Positions 25,870 through 36,313 of a stretch of 64,000 nt of DNA are shown here, piece by piece. Source of the DNA: Pelomonas baiyunensis (lineage in GTDB: Bacteria; Pseudomonadota; Gammaproteobacteria; Burkholderiales; Burkholderiaceae_C); the NCBI RefSeq assembly GCF_043555935.1, contig NZ_JBIGIB010000002.1, positions 186,001 to 250,000 of the forward strand, read 5' to 3'. Within the stretch, counting starts at the first letter, position 1. Each line of letters begins with the position of its first letter. Both the position numbers and the translations under genes were made by a program. A model generated the notes under the pieces. The model ran no database searches. It was given only the letters and a program-made list of their open reading frames with translations, and was not told where the DNA came from.

Positions 25870-26967
25870 ATGTACGAAACCTTCTACGGGCTCAGCAGCA
25901 AGCCGTTTCAGCTCAGCCCTGACCCCAATTTCTATTTCGGCAGCAAGCAGCATCGCCGCGCCAAGGCGTATCTGGACTACGGTGTCTTGCGTAACGATGG
26001 CTTCATCGTCATCACCGGCGAAGTGGGGGCGGGCAAGACCACGTTGCTGCGGGGGCTGTTGGACAGCCTGAACCGCAGCAATGTCGTGATTGGCAATGTC
26101 GTCACGACCCAGCTGGATGCTGAGGACACCCTGCGGATGGTGGGCGCAGCGTTCGGCGTGCGCGTGAAGGACGCGCCAAAGTCCGAGTTGCTGATGTCGC
26201 TGGAAGCGTTCTTCGTCAGCCAGGTGACCCAAGGCAAGCGCTGCTTGTTGATCGTTGACGAAGCCCAGAACCTGACGCCGCGTGCGGTGGAGGAACTGCG
26301 CATGCTGTCGAATTTCCAGTTCAGCAACCAGTCATTGCTGCAGACCTTCCTGGTGGGGCAGCCGGAGTTCCGGGGCATCCTGCAGAAGCCCGAGATGGAG
26401 CAGTTCCGCCAGCGGGTGGCAGCCACGTGCCATATCGGGCCCCTGGACGAAGATGAGACCCAGCGGTACATGGAGCATCGACTCAAGTGCGCTGGCTCCT
26501 CGGGCAAACCCACGTTTGAGCACGACGCTTACCCTGCCATTCACAAAGCCAGCAACGGTATTCCGCGCCGGATCAACCGCTTGTGCGACCGCCTGCTGCT
26601 GCTGGGGTTCATGCAAGGGCGCACGCATCTCACGCTCGCCGACGTCAAAGAGGTTCTGCGTGACATCGCCCAAGAGAGCGAGACGCCGCGCGCTGCCGAT
26701 GCTTCGGGGCCTGACAGCCTCGCAGGCCGCTTGTCGGACAGCCGCCCCGTCGGGCTTGACAGTGCACCCATGGCCCTGGACGTCGCGCGCCTGCGCGCGG
26801 GCTTGGGGGATGCAGACGCGCTGGCAAGCGAACTGGCAAGCCTGAGCAACGAACAGTACGCAGACCGCTTGCAACGCCTGGAGCGCAGCATGATGCGTCT
26901 GGAGCGCATCAACCTGCAAACGCTGGCATTGCTGCAAAAGCTGGTCGACGCGGTCAAGCAGCAGTGA
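25870..26967 (+). CDS. XrtA-associated general-secretion-type ATPase
   Basis: A 365-residue ATPase of the TIGR03015/ExeA-like family. The start MYETFYGLSSKPFQLSPDPN is characteristic. Walker A is GEVGAGKTT (50-58) and Walker B LLIVDEAQNL (about 119-128), followed by sensor and winged-helix parts to about 275. The last 90 residues hold a coiled-coil (DRLQRLERSMMRLERINLQ), which may mediate assembly. ATG 25870 was chosen over the longer reading because MYE.FYGL is the family start. It occurs in nearly all XrtA loci; its exact task is not settled. Confidence 0.92.
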   Translation: MYETFYGLSSKPFQLSPDPNFYFGSKQHRRAKAYLDYGVLRNDGFIVITGEVGAGKTTLLRGLLDSLNRSNVVIGNVVTTQLDAEDTLRMVGAAFGVRVKDAPKSELLMSLEAFFVSQVTQGKRCLLIVDEAQNLTPRAVEELRMLSNFQFSNQSLLQTFLVGQPEFRGILQKPEMEQFRQRVAATCHIGPLDEDETQRYMEHRLKCAGSSGKPTFEHDAYPAIHKASNGIPRRINRLCDRLLLLGFMQGRTHLTLADVKEVLRDIAQESETPRAADASGPDSLAGRLSDSRPVGLDSAPMALDVARLRAGLGDADALASELASLSNEQYADRLQRLERSMMRLERINLQTLALLQKLVDAVKQQ

Positions 26968-26978
26968 GAGGGACTGCC

Positions 26979-27863
26979 ATGTTGATGCCCACGGCAACCA
27001 CCCGGCCCCGCAACGCGATGAGCATTGACGTGGAGGACTACTTCCAGGTCTCGGCATTCGCGCCTTACATCGACCGTGATCGATGGCCGACGATCGAATG
27101 CCGTGTCGAGCAAAACATCGATCGCATCCTGGCGCTGCTGGATGAGAAGCAGATTCGGGCCACGTTCTTCACCTTAGGCTGGATTGCCGAGCGGTACCCG
27201 GCGGTCGTGAAGGCCATCGTTGCGGGCGGGCACGAATTGGCAAGCCATGGCTACGGTCACGAGCGCGCGAGTGATTTGTCGGAGCCCGCATTCCGCCAAG
27301 ACTTGCTGCGCGCCAAAGGTCTGCTGGAAGACCTGGGCGGTGTGCCGATCCAGGGGTATCGCGCCCCGAGTTTCTCGATTGGCAAGAGCAATCTTTGGGC
27401 GTTTGATGTGCTGAAGGAGACCGGGCACCGGTATTCCAGCAGTGTGTACCCCATCGCGCACGACCACTACGGCATGCCCGATTCGCCGCGATTTGCCTAC
27501 CCGGTGCGAGAGGGGTTGTTGGAAATTCCGGTGACCACCGTGCGCATGGGTTCTCGCAACTTGCCGAGCAGTGGCGGAGGTTATTTCCGTCTGTTGCCGT
27601 ACGCGGTCTCGCGTTGGTTGATTCGGCGTGTGAACGAACGGGATGGCCAGTCCGCCGTGTTCTATTTCCACCCCTGGGAGATCGATGCGGACCAGCCCCG
27701 AGTGCCAGGCATCGACGCGAAAACCCGATTCCGGCACTACGTGAACATCAACCGTACGCATCGGCGTATCGCGCGGCTGCTGGACGATTTCGCTTGGGGG
27801 CGCATGGACGAAATCTTTCTCGGCGCCAAGGCGGGTTTGCAGCACGCGGGAGCGGGCCAATGA
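26979..27863 (+). CDS. XrtA-associated polysaccharide deacetylase (DUF3473 type)
   Basis: A 294-residue NodB-fold deacetylase (TIGR03006-like). Catalytic motifs are MSIDVEDYFQ (residues 14-23), ELASHGYGHERASD and QGYRAPSFSIGKSN; the C-terminal DUF3473 part includes FYFHPWEIDADQPR. It is predicted to remove N-acetyl groups from the growing polymer. The ATG at 26979 is preferred, with GAGAGGGA upstream; a GTG at 26964 overlapping the preceding gene is an alternative. A second, different deacetylase lies at 41385. Confidence 0.93.
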   Translation: MLMPTATTRPRNAMSIDVEDYFQVSAFAPYIDRDRWPTIECRVEQNIDRILALLDEKQIRATFFTLGWIAERYPAVVKAIVAGGHELASHGYGHERASDLSEPAFRQDLLRAKGLLEDLGGVPIQGYRAPSFSIGKSNLWAFDVLKETGHRYSSSVYPIAHDHYGMPDSPRFAYPVREGLLEIPVTTVRMGSRNLPSSGGGYFRLLPYAVSRWLIRRVNERDGQSAVFYFHPWEIDADQPRVPGIDAKTRFRHYVNINRTHRRIARLLDDFAWGRMDEIFLGAKAGLQHAGAGQ

Positions 27864-27938
27864 ACCGTTGCAGCAAGTTGCATGGCCAAGGCCTAGTTTT
27901 GCCCGCCCCCGACGACGCCATGCGGCGACAGGCTTGAG

Positions 27939-28988
27939 ATGAGCGCGCCCCTTCAACTGTCGCGCTTAGATGCGCGGGACGCGAGTTTGTCTGCGCGCTG
28001 GGACGCGTTCGTGCTCGCGCATCCGCAAGCGACTTTTTTTCACCGAAGCGGGTGGCTGCGTGTCATCGAATCGGTGTTCGGACACCGCGGCGCTTACCTG
28101 CTGGCCAGCCGTGATGGTGTCATCGCAGGCGTGCTGCCTCTGGCGCAAGTGCGCAGCCGTTTGTTCGGACATGCGTTCACCAGCGTGCCCTTTGCGGTCT
28201 ATGGCGGCGTCCTGGCGACGGATTCGCAGGCGGCGCTGGCGCTTGAAGCCGAGGCGGAGCGTCTGGCCCGCGATGCTGGCGCCGATCACTTGGAACTTCG
28301 CTACTTGGGCGCACCTCGCCATGAAGAGTGGCCGCGGCAGGACCTCTACGTGACCTTTCGCAAGGAGATCCTGGAGGAGGAAGAGGCCAACATGCTGGCC
28401 ATTCCGCGCAAGCAGCGCGCCATGGTGCGCAAGGCCATCAAGAACGAACTTCGCGCCGAGATCGACGTGGGCGTGGAGCGCTTCTTTGCGCTCTATGCCG
28501 ACAACGTCCACCGGCACGGCACGCCGGCGTTGCCCAAGCGGTTTTTCCAAGCCCTCCTCGATGAATTCGGTCCGGATGCCGAGGTGCTGACCGTGGTGTC
28601 AGCGCAGGGGCAGCCGGTGTCGTCGGTGCTCAGCTTCTATTTCCGCGACGAGGTGCTGCCTTACTACGCGGGCGACCATCCGCTGGCGCGCGATTTGGCC
28701 GCCAATGATTACAAGTACTGGGAGCTGCTGCGTCGCGCGTGCGCACGCGGCCTGAAAGTGTTCGACTTCGGTCGAAGCAAGCAGGGCACCGGGCCGTACG
28801 CGTTCAAGAAGAACTGGGGCTTTGAGCCCCAGCCGCTGTCGTATGAATACCGGCTGTTCACACGGGACTCCGTGCCGCAGAACAACCCGAACAATCCCAA
28901 GTACCAGTTGATGATCAAGGCGTGGCGCCGGTTGCCGCTGAGCGTGGCCAACTGGTTGGGGCCCTTCATCGTGAAGAGCCTCGGATGA
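27939..28988 (+). CDS. FemAB-family XrtA-associated protein
   Basis: A 349-residue protein with two GNAT-like folds of the FemAB superfamily (TIGR03019-like). Recognisable stretches are FFHRSGWLRVIESVFGHR, MLAIPRKQRAMVRKAIKNEL and DFGRSKQGTGPYAFKKNWGF. FemAB enzymes transfer aminoacyl groups from aminoacyl-tRNA; in XrtA loci aminoacylation of the glycan or of a lipid-linked precursor is proposed but unproven. A 75-bp gap with no feature separates it from the deacetylase; the last codon overlaps the next glycosyltransferase start. Confidence 0.92.
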   Translation: MSAPLQLSRLDARDASLSARWDAFVLAHPQATFFHRSGWLRVIESVFGHRGAYLLASRDGVIAGVLPLAQVRSRLFGHAFTSVPFAVYGGVLATDSQAALALEAEAERLARDAGADHLELRYLGAPRHEEWPRQDLYVTFRKEILEEEEANMLAIPRKQRAMVRKAIKNELRAEIDVGVERFFALYADNVHRHGTPALPKRFFQALLDEFGPDAEVLTVVSAQGQPVSSVLSFYFRDEVLPYYAGDHPLARDLAANDYKYWELLRRACARGLKVFDFGRSKQGTGPYAFKKNWGFEPQPLSYEYRLFTRDSVPQNNPNNPKYQLMIKAWRRLPLSVANWLGPFIVKSLG

Positions 28989-30178
28989 AGATCCTTCTGC
29001 TGGTGCACCGGCTGCCTTACCCGCCGAACAAGGGCGACAAGGTGCGGTCCTTCCATCTGCTGCAGCACCTGGCCGCGCGGCACGAGGTGCATCTCGGTAC
29101 ATTCGTCGACGATCCGGACGACGAGCAGCATGTGCCCAAGGTACGGGCGCTGTGCTCGAGCATGCATGTGGCGCGCCTCGAACCCAAGCGGGCCAAACTG
29201 TGGAGCCTGCGCGGCCTCTGTACCGGTGAGGCATTGAGCTTGCCTTACTACCGCGATGCGTCTTTGCAGGCCTGGGTCGACGAGACGGCTGCGCGCGTGG
29301 GGTTCGATGCCGTGGTCGTGTTCAGTGGCGTGATGGCGCAGTTCACCCAGCATCTGGGCCGGGTGCGGACCTTGGTCGATTTCGTGGATGTGGATTCCGC
29401 CAAATGGCGGGACTACGCCCCCGAGCACCCTTGGCCGCTGTCTTGGCTCTATCGGCGCGAATTCCGCAAGTTGCTGCAGTTTGAACAACGCACGGCGGCC
29501 CGGGTGGCGTGCAGTTTCTTCGTGACCGAGCAGGAGGTGGCCCTGTTCCGTTCGCTCGGAACCGACCCCGCAGCCCGCTTGGCCGCGTCGGGCAACGGCG
29601 TCAACGCGGACTTTTTTTCGCCGCAGGCTGAGTGCCCCAGCCCGTTCGCCGAGGGCGAGCTGCCGCTGGTGTTCACGGGCGCCATGGACTATTGGCCCAA
29701 TGTCGACGCGGTGTGCTGGTTCGTGTCGGCCATCCTGCCGGAGCTGCGGCAACGATTCCCGCGCCTGCGCTTTCACATCGTTGGGCGCAGCCCCACGGCG
29801 GCCGTGCAGGCACTGGCGGGGGACCATGTGCGCGTCACCGGCACGGTGCCCGACGTTCGCCCCTACCTGCAGCATGCCGCGGCGGTGGTGGCGCCGCTGC
29901 GCCTGGCGCGTGGCGTGCAGAACAAGGTGCTGGAGGCCATGGCCATGTCGCAGCCCGTGGTGGCAGCAGCGAGTTGTGTGCGGGCGATCGATGCGAAGCC
30001 CGTCGAAGGTTTGAAGGCGGCCGAGTGCGAGGCCGACTACGTGGAAGCCCTGGCGGGCTGGCTGTCGGATCCTGCCAAGGCGCGTGCCGCCGGTGCCGCA
30101 GCGCGTGACTACGTGGTCCGCTCGTGTAGCTGGGACGCTCATTTGAGCGTGTTTGATCGCGAACTGGAGTCTCCATGA
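28985..30178 (+). CDS. TIGR03087-type XrtA-system glycosyltransferase
   Basis: A 397-residue GT4-fold enzyme. The N-terminus MKILLLVHRLPYPPNKGDKVRSF and the FVTEQEVALF and VFTGAMDYWPNVDAV segments mark the TIGR03087 family, which is restricted to exosortase A loci. The donor-binding Rossmann domain contains VAPLRLARGVQNKVLEAMAM, with the usual E near the C-terminal motif. It adds a sugar to the lipid-linked repeat; donor and acceptor are not readable. The stop overlaps the XrtA start. Confidence 0.92.
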   Translation: MKILLLVHRLPYPPNKGDKVRSFHLLQHLAARHEVHLGTFVDDPDDEQHVPKVRALCSSMHVARLEPKRAKLWSLRGLCTGEALSLPYYRDASLQAWVDETAARVGFDAVVVFSGVMAQFTQHLGRVRTLVDFVDVDSAKWRDYAPEHPWPLSWLYRREFRKLLQFEQRTAARVACSFFVTEQEVALFRSLGTDPAARLAASGNGVNADFFSPQAECPSPFAEGELPLVFTGAMDYWPNVDAVCWFVSAILPELRQRFPRLRFHIVGRSPTAAVQALAGDHVRVTGTVPDVRPYLQHAAAVVAPLRLARGVQNKVLEAMAMSQPVVAAASCVRAIDAKPVEGLKAAECEADYVEALAGWLSDPAKARAAGAAARDYVVRSCSWDAHLSVFDRELESP

Positions 30179-31740
30179 TGGCGTTGCCTTCCCACTGGCG
30201 TCGACCGTTGGCCGTGCTCGTGGTGGCGTGGCTGGCTTTGGCTGCGTTGTACTACCCGACCGGCGCGGCCATGGTCGAGATCTGGAATCGTTCGGAGACC
30301 TTTGCCCACGCCTGGGTCGTGCCGCCGCTGTCTGTGTGGCTGGTTTGGCGGCTGCGCGGCGAACTGGCCGTGCTGGTGCCGCAATCGAGCCCGATGTGGC
30401 TCGTGGCGCTGTTGCCCCTGGGGGCGCTGTGGCTGCTGGGTGATCTGGCGTCTGCCAATGCAGCCACGCAGTTCGCGCTGGTGGGCATGGGGGTGGTGTT
30501 GGTGCCGGCGGTGCTCGGGTCCCCCATCGCATCGCGCGTGATGTTTCCGTTGGGCTTCTTGTTTTTCGCCGTGCCGTTTGGCGATTTCCTGACTCCCTGG
30601 CTGGTGGAGCGCACGGCCGACTTCACCGTGCTGGCTGTGCGTGCGACCGGCATTCCCGTGTTTCGGGAGGGAACTCAATTCGTCATCCCGACCGGCTCGT
30701 GGTCGGTGGTGCAGGCTTGCAGCGGCATCCGCTACCTGATGGCTTCGGTGATGGTGGGCACCTTGTTCGCCTATTTGAACTACCAAAGCAATCGCAAGCG
30801 TTGGGCCTTCGTCGGGGTCTCGGTGGTCACGCCTCTCGTCGCGAATTGGCTGCGCGCCTACATGATCGTCATGCTCGGTCACCTGTCGGGCAACCGTCTC
30901 GCCGTGGGGGTGGACCACATCATCTATGGCTGGGTTTTCTTCGGCATCATCATGCTGGCGATGTTCATGATGGGCGCGCGCTGGGCAGATCCAGATCCCG
31001 TGCAGCGGACCACAACGGTCCCCGAGCAGGGCGCCCGTGTCAATGGCAGCCGGTGGGCCCCGCTCACCTGGGTGGCTGCGCTGGTGCTGCTGGCTGTTCC
31101 TGCCCTGTGGCGGATGCATACGGCAGAGGTGATCGATCACGCTCAGGCCCCGGTGCTGCAGCCCGCAAAACTGGCGGGTTGGCAATGGCAGCCCGTGCCG
31201 CTGACCGGGTGGGAGCCGCATTACGTGAATCCGGCGGCCCGTCTTCACGGCCACTGGGTCGCTGACGCGGATGGCGCGACGGTTGGCCTCTATGTGGGCT
31301 ACTACCGGCACCAGACGTATGGGCGCCAACTGGTCACATCCGTGAACCGTCTCGTGAATGACGAGGAATTCACCCCGTGGGCTCAAACCAGCAGTGGCGT
31401 GACCAACTTGGGTGACCAGGCTTGGCGCACGGCAGAGTTGCGTGGACAAGCGCTGAGCCAGGTCAGTGGTGATGGCAGTGGCGCGCTACGCCTTCGCGCG
31501 TTGCATGTGTATTGGGTCGGCGGACGCTACTTCGTCAGCGATTGGCAGGCCAAGCTGTACGGTGCCTGGCAGCAATTCTTGGGGCATGGCGATGACGCTG
31601 CTGCCGTGGTGGTCTATGCCAACAAGGCCACGGTTGGCCCGGACGACCGGCTGCTTCGGGACTTCCTGCGGCAGCATGGTGCGATGCTGGAGCAACAGCT
31701 CCAGGCAACGCGCGCGGCGGCGGGCCGCGCGTCGCAGTGA
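30175..31740 (+). CDS. xrtA: Exosortase A fused to EpsI
   Basis: A 521-residue fusion. Residues 1-270 are the polytopic exosortase, a transpeptidase-like sorting enzyme for PEP-CTERM proteins, with catalytic C182 in QACSGIRYL, R227 in ANWLRAYM and H248 in VGVDHIIYG. Residues about 290-521 form the periplasmic EpsI domain (LAGWQWQPVPLTGWEPHY, VGLYVGYYRHQTYGRQLV), linked to polysaccharide assembly. The family fusion is known for XrtA. Its natural substrates include the tagged protein at 17501. It lies between two glycosyltransferase genes in the operon. Confidence 0.96.
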   Translation: MMALPSHWRRPLAVLVVAWLALAALYYPTGAAMVEIWNRSETFAHAWVVPPLSVWLVWRLRGELAVLVPQSSPMWLVALLPLGALWLLGDLASANAATQFALVGMGVVLVPAVLGSPIASRVMFPLGFLFFAVPFGDFLTPWLVERTADFTVLAVRATGIPVFREGTQFVIPTGSWSVVQACSGIRYLMASVMVGTLFAYLNYQSNRKRWAFVGVSVVTPLVANWLRAYMIVMLGHLSGNRLAVGVDHIIYGWVFFGIIMLAMFMMGARWADPDPVQRTTTVPEQGARVNGSRWAPLTWVAALVLLAVPALWRMHTAEVIDHAQAPVLQPAKLAGWQWQPVPLTGWEPHYVNPAARLHGHWVADADGATVGLYVGYYRHQTYGRQLVTSVNRLVNDEEFTPWAQTSSGVTNLGDQAWRTAELRGQALSQVSGDGSGALRLRALHVYWVGGRYFVSDWQAKLYGAWQQFLGHGDDAAAVVVYANKATVGPDDRLLRDFLRQHGAMLEQQLQATRAAAGRASQ

Positions 31741-31784
31741 CAATCCCCCTCAATCCAATCACATTTCCTCAGCGAACCATTCGC

Positions 31785-33061
<1,277 letters not shown>

Positions 33062-33065
<4 letters not shown>

Positions 33066-34201
33066 GCGCGGCGGGGAGCGACCCGCGTCCGCTGGTCGTT
33101 CACCTGCTGCACCGTTTTGACACGGGCGGGTTGGAGAACGGGGTCGTCAACCTGATCAACCACCTGCCGGCGTTCCGCCACGCCGTGGTTGCGGTGACCG
33201 AGATCACCGAATTCAAGCAGCGCGTGACTGCCCCGGGCACGCAGTTCATCGCCCTGAACAAGCCGCCGGGGCAGGGCCTGTGGCTGTATCCGCGCGTCTA
33301 CCGCATGTTGCGAGCGCTGCGCCCCGCCGTCGTGCACACCCGCAACTTGGGCGCCATGGAGTTCCAGTGGCCGGCGTGGGCGGCGCGTGTGCCGCTGCGC
33401 GTGCACAGCGAACATGGCTGGGACACCCATGACCTCGGTGGGGTCAGCGTCACCAACCAGCGTCTTCGGCGCGTGTACGGTGTGGGTGTGCATCGATTCG
33501 TGGCCTTGTCGCGTGCCCTGGAGGCGTATTTGACCGGGCCGGTCGGTTTCGCGCCGTCGCGGGTGCAGCGGATTTGCAATGGCGTGGACACCGCGCGGTT
33601 CACCCCGTGCGATTCGCCGCCACCGGGCTGGCCGTTTCGGCGGGCAGAGCACCTGGTGATCGGGGCGGTGGGGCGCATGCAAGCGGTGAAGGATCCGCTG
33701 AACTTGGTCGAGGCGTTTGTTCGGTTGCGCACACTGTGCCCGGTCGAGTGGCCACGCCTGCGGCTGGTCATGCTGGGGGGGGGGGCGCTCTTGGAGCAAG
33801 CGCGTCAGCGCCTCGTTGAGGCAGGTGTGGCCGATCAGGCCTGGTTGCCGGGCGACCGCAGCGACGTTGCCGCCCTTTTGCCGCACGTCGACATCTTTGC
33901 GCTGCCGTCGCAGGCGGAGGGCATCAGCAACACGGTGCTTGAGGCGATGGCTTGCGGCTGCCCGGTGGTCGCCACCGACGTGGGCGGCAATCCGGAACTC
34001 GTCGATGCGGGTGTGACGGGCCTGCTGGTGCCCGCACAAGACAGTGCTGCGCTGGCGCAAGCGCTGGCTGACATGGTTAGGCGCCCTGAGCAGCGACTTC
34101 AATGGGCCCGAGCCGGGCTGATACGCGCGCGCCAGCAGTTCAGCCTGGACAGCATGGTCGCAGCGTATGGCGACCTGTACGCTTCGGGTTCCCGCACTTG
34201 A
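33062..34201 (+). CDS. TIGR03088-type XrtA-system glycosyltransferase
   Basis: A 379-residue GT4 enzyme with the family-typical LVVHLLHRFDTGGLENGVVN start, HSEHGWDTHDLGG, RICNGVDTARF and the donor-site motif EGISNTVLEAMACGCPVVATD. It starts with a GTG that overlaps the preceding stop. Inside the gene an uninterrupted run of eleven G (33775-33785) encodes the Gly-Gly-Gly of VMLGGGALLEQ. It is a potential slippage site: loss or gain of one G would end the protein early. It is the last gene of the core operon before a 173-bp promoter-containing gap. Confidence 0.92.
33775..33785 (+). repeat. Poly-G tract (11 G) inside a glycosyltransferase gene
   Basis: Eleven consecutive G within codons for M-L-G-G-G-A. 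Such tracts mutate by slipped-strand mispairing and underlie phase variation in other bacteria. Confidence 0.85.
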
Positions 34202-34374
34202 TTCCGTCGCTGGGTTGATGTGAGCGCATCCCTTGGTCGGGGGGATTCCCTGTGAGCCCTGTCACGGCCAGGCCGTCCAATGGGCAGGGGCCTTGCCAAG
34301 CTCGGTAAGAATCTGCTGTTGCCCGCGCTGAGCGCGTCGGGTCCGTTTCCACTGCTTGGATCAAGCCACTTCCC
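34202..34374 (+). promoter_or_regulatory. Promoter-containing gap before the amidotransferase gene
   Basis: A 173-bp gap with a sigma-54-like element at 34282-34297: GGGCAGG-GGCC-TTGC matches 9 of 11 consensus positions with exact GG/GC spacing, giving a predicted start near 34309 and a leader of about 65 bases. Nothing else is evident. PrsR would be the candidate activator. Confidence 0.6.
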
Positions 34375-36294
34375 ATGTGCGGCATCACTGGTTTATTTGA
34401 CACCCGCGGCCAGCGTTTGCCGGAGCGCGATCGGCTGCACCGGATGAACGAGTCGCAGCACCACCGGGGGCCGGATGAAGGCGATCTGCACATCGAGCCC
34501 GGCGTGGGCTTCGGGCACCGCCGCCTGTCAGTCATCGACATCGCGACTGGACAGCAGCCCATCTTCAACGACGACAAGTCGGTGGCCCTGGTGTTCAACG
34601 GCGAGGTCTACAACTACCTCGAGTTGATGGACGAGTTGCGCGGGCACGGTTATGTGTTCCGTACCAAGAGCGACTCCGAGGCCATCGTGCGCGCTTGGGA
34701 GCATTGGGGCGAGGACTGCGTGCACCACCTGCGCGGCATGTTCGCCTTCATGATTCATGACCGGCGTCGGGATTGCCTCTTCATGGCCCGCGATCGCCTG
34801 GGCGTGAAGCCGCTGCACTACGCCGTAACGGAAGACGGCTGGCTGCTCTTCGGCTCGGAACTGAAGAGCCTGATGGCCCACGGCGGGCTGCGCCAGGAGA
34901 TCGACCCGCGCGCCGTGGAAGCGTATTTCGCGCTCGGCTACGTGCCTGATCCGTGGACGATTTACCGGCACGCCAAAAAGTTGGCGCCCGGTCACCGCCT
35001 GCTCGTCAAGCGCGGGCAGCCCTTGGGCGAGCCGAATCGATACTGGGACATTCACTTCACGCTCGACGCCAAGCTGGACGAACAAGAGGCGGCCGAGGAG
35101 ATGCGCCGGCGGTTGACCGAGTCGGTCAAGCTGCGGATGAAGGCCGAGGTGCCGCTGGGCGCTTTCCTTTCCGGCGGCGTCGATTCGAGTGCGGTCGTTG
35201 CGGCCATGGCCCAGCTCGACGGGCAGCCGGTGAACACCTGCTCCATTGGGTTTGACGATCCCAAGTTCAACGAGACTGAATTCGCGCAAATGGTGGCGGA
35301 CCGCTACCAAACCAACCACCGGGTCGAGACCGTCAACAGCGATGACTTTGGGTTGGTGGATCTGCTGGCGCACCTGTACGACGAACCGTTTGCCGACTCG
35401 TCGGCCATTCCGACCTACCGCGTTTGTGAGCTGGCCCGCAAGCACGTCACCGTCGCGCTGAGTGGCGACGGGGGCGACGAAAGCCTGGGGGGCTATCGCC
35501 GCTACAAGATGCACTTAATGGAAGAGCGCATGCGAAGCGCCTTCCCGCTGGCCTTGCGCAAGGGCGTTTTCGGCCCGCTGGCCAAGCTGTACCCCAAGGC
35601 CGACTGGGCGCCGCGTGTGTTCCGCGCCAAGACCACATTTCAGGCGATTGCGCGCAATTCCGTCGACGCCTACTTCAACACCATGGGCCTGGTGCGAGAC
35701 CCGCTGCGCCAGGCCTTGTTCAGCGACACGTTCAAACGCGAACTCCAGGGGTGGCATGCCAGCGATGTGTTCCACCAGCACGCGCGGCGCGCCAACACCG
35801 ATGACCCCTTGGCGCTGATCCAGTACCTGGACATCCACACCTACCTGCCGGGCGACATCAACACCAAGGTGGACCGCGCCAGCATGGCGCACAGCCTGGA
35901 GGTGCGTGAGCCGCTGATGGATCACCCGCTGGTCGAGTGGGCGGCCACGCTGCCGTCTGGCCTGAAGCTGCGGGGCCAAGAGGGCAAGTACATCTTCAAG
36001 AAGGCCTTGGAGCCCATGCTGCCGAATGACGTGCTGTACCGACCCAAGATGGGCTTCGCGGTGCCGCTGGCGCGTTGGCTGCGCGGCCCCTTGCGCGAAC
36101 AGACCCGGCAAGCCCTGCAACACGGCGCGCTGGCGCAGACCGGATGGTTCAATGCGGCCACCATTGCCCGTTTGCTGGACCAGCACGAGCGCGGCGCCAT
36201 GGACCATGCGCAGCCTTTGTGGGTGCTGCTGATGTTCGATGCCTTCCTGCGCAATGCGGGTCTGGGTGCCGCGCCAGCACGTGCGGCCGCCTGA
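34375..36294 (+). CDS. XrtA/PEP-CTERM system amidotransferase (asparagine synthase-like)
   Basis: A 639-residue class II glutamine amidotransferase (TIGR03108-like). The N-terminal glutaminase has nucleophile C2 (MCGITGLFDTRGQ) and FNGEVYNYLEL. The synthetase domain has the ATP-pyrophosphatase loop FLSGGVDSS (about 264-272) and SGDGGDESLGGYRRY. It would amidate a carboxyl group, plausibly a uronic acid in the glycan, with glutamine as nitrogen donor; that acceptor is inference. It probably starts a separate transcription unit from the sigma-54-like site upstream. A relative without C2 is encoded at 42394. Confidence 0.94.
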   Translation: MCGITGLFDTRGQRLPERDRLHRMNESQHHRGPDEGDLHIEPGVGFGHRRLSVIDIATGQQPIFNDDKSVALVFNGEVYNYLELMDELRGHGYVFRTKSDSEAIVRAWEHWGEDCVHHLRGMFAFMIHDRRRDCLFMARDRLGVKPLHYAVTEDGWLLFGSELKSLMAHGGLRQEIDPRAVEAYFALGYVPDPWTIYRHAKKLAPGHRLLVKRGQPLGEPNRYWDIHFTLDAKLDEQEAAEEMRRRLTESVKLRMKAEVPLGAFLSGGVDSSAVVAAMAQLDGQPVNTCSIGFDDPKFNETEFAQMVADRYQTNHRVETVNSDDFGLVDLLAHLYDEPFADSSAIPTYRVCELARKHVTVALSGDGGDESLGGYRRYKMHLMEERMRSAFPLALRKGVFGPLAKLYPKADWAPRVFRAKTTFQAIARNSVDAYFNTMGLVRDPLRQALFSDTFKRELQGWHASDVFHQHARRANTDDPLALIQYLDIHTYLPGDINTKVDRASMAHSLEVREPLMDHPLVEWAATLPSGLKLRGQEGKYIFKKALEPMLPNDVLYRPKMGFAVPLARWLRGPLREQTRQALQHGALAQTGWFNAATIARLLDQHERGAMDHAQPLWVLLMFDAFLRNAGLGAAPARAAA

Positions 36295-36313
36295 ATTCAA
36301 CAAGGACAACAAG

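Noticed and set aside
30139..31449. A 436-codon frame antisense to xrtA
   Set aside because: Composition artefact; the catalytic exosortase residues are on the other strand.
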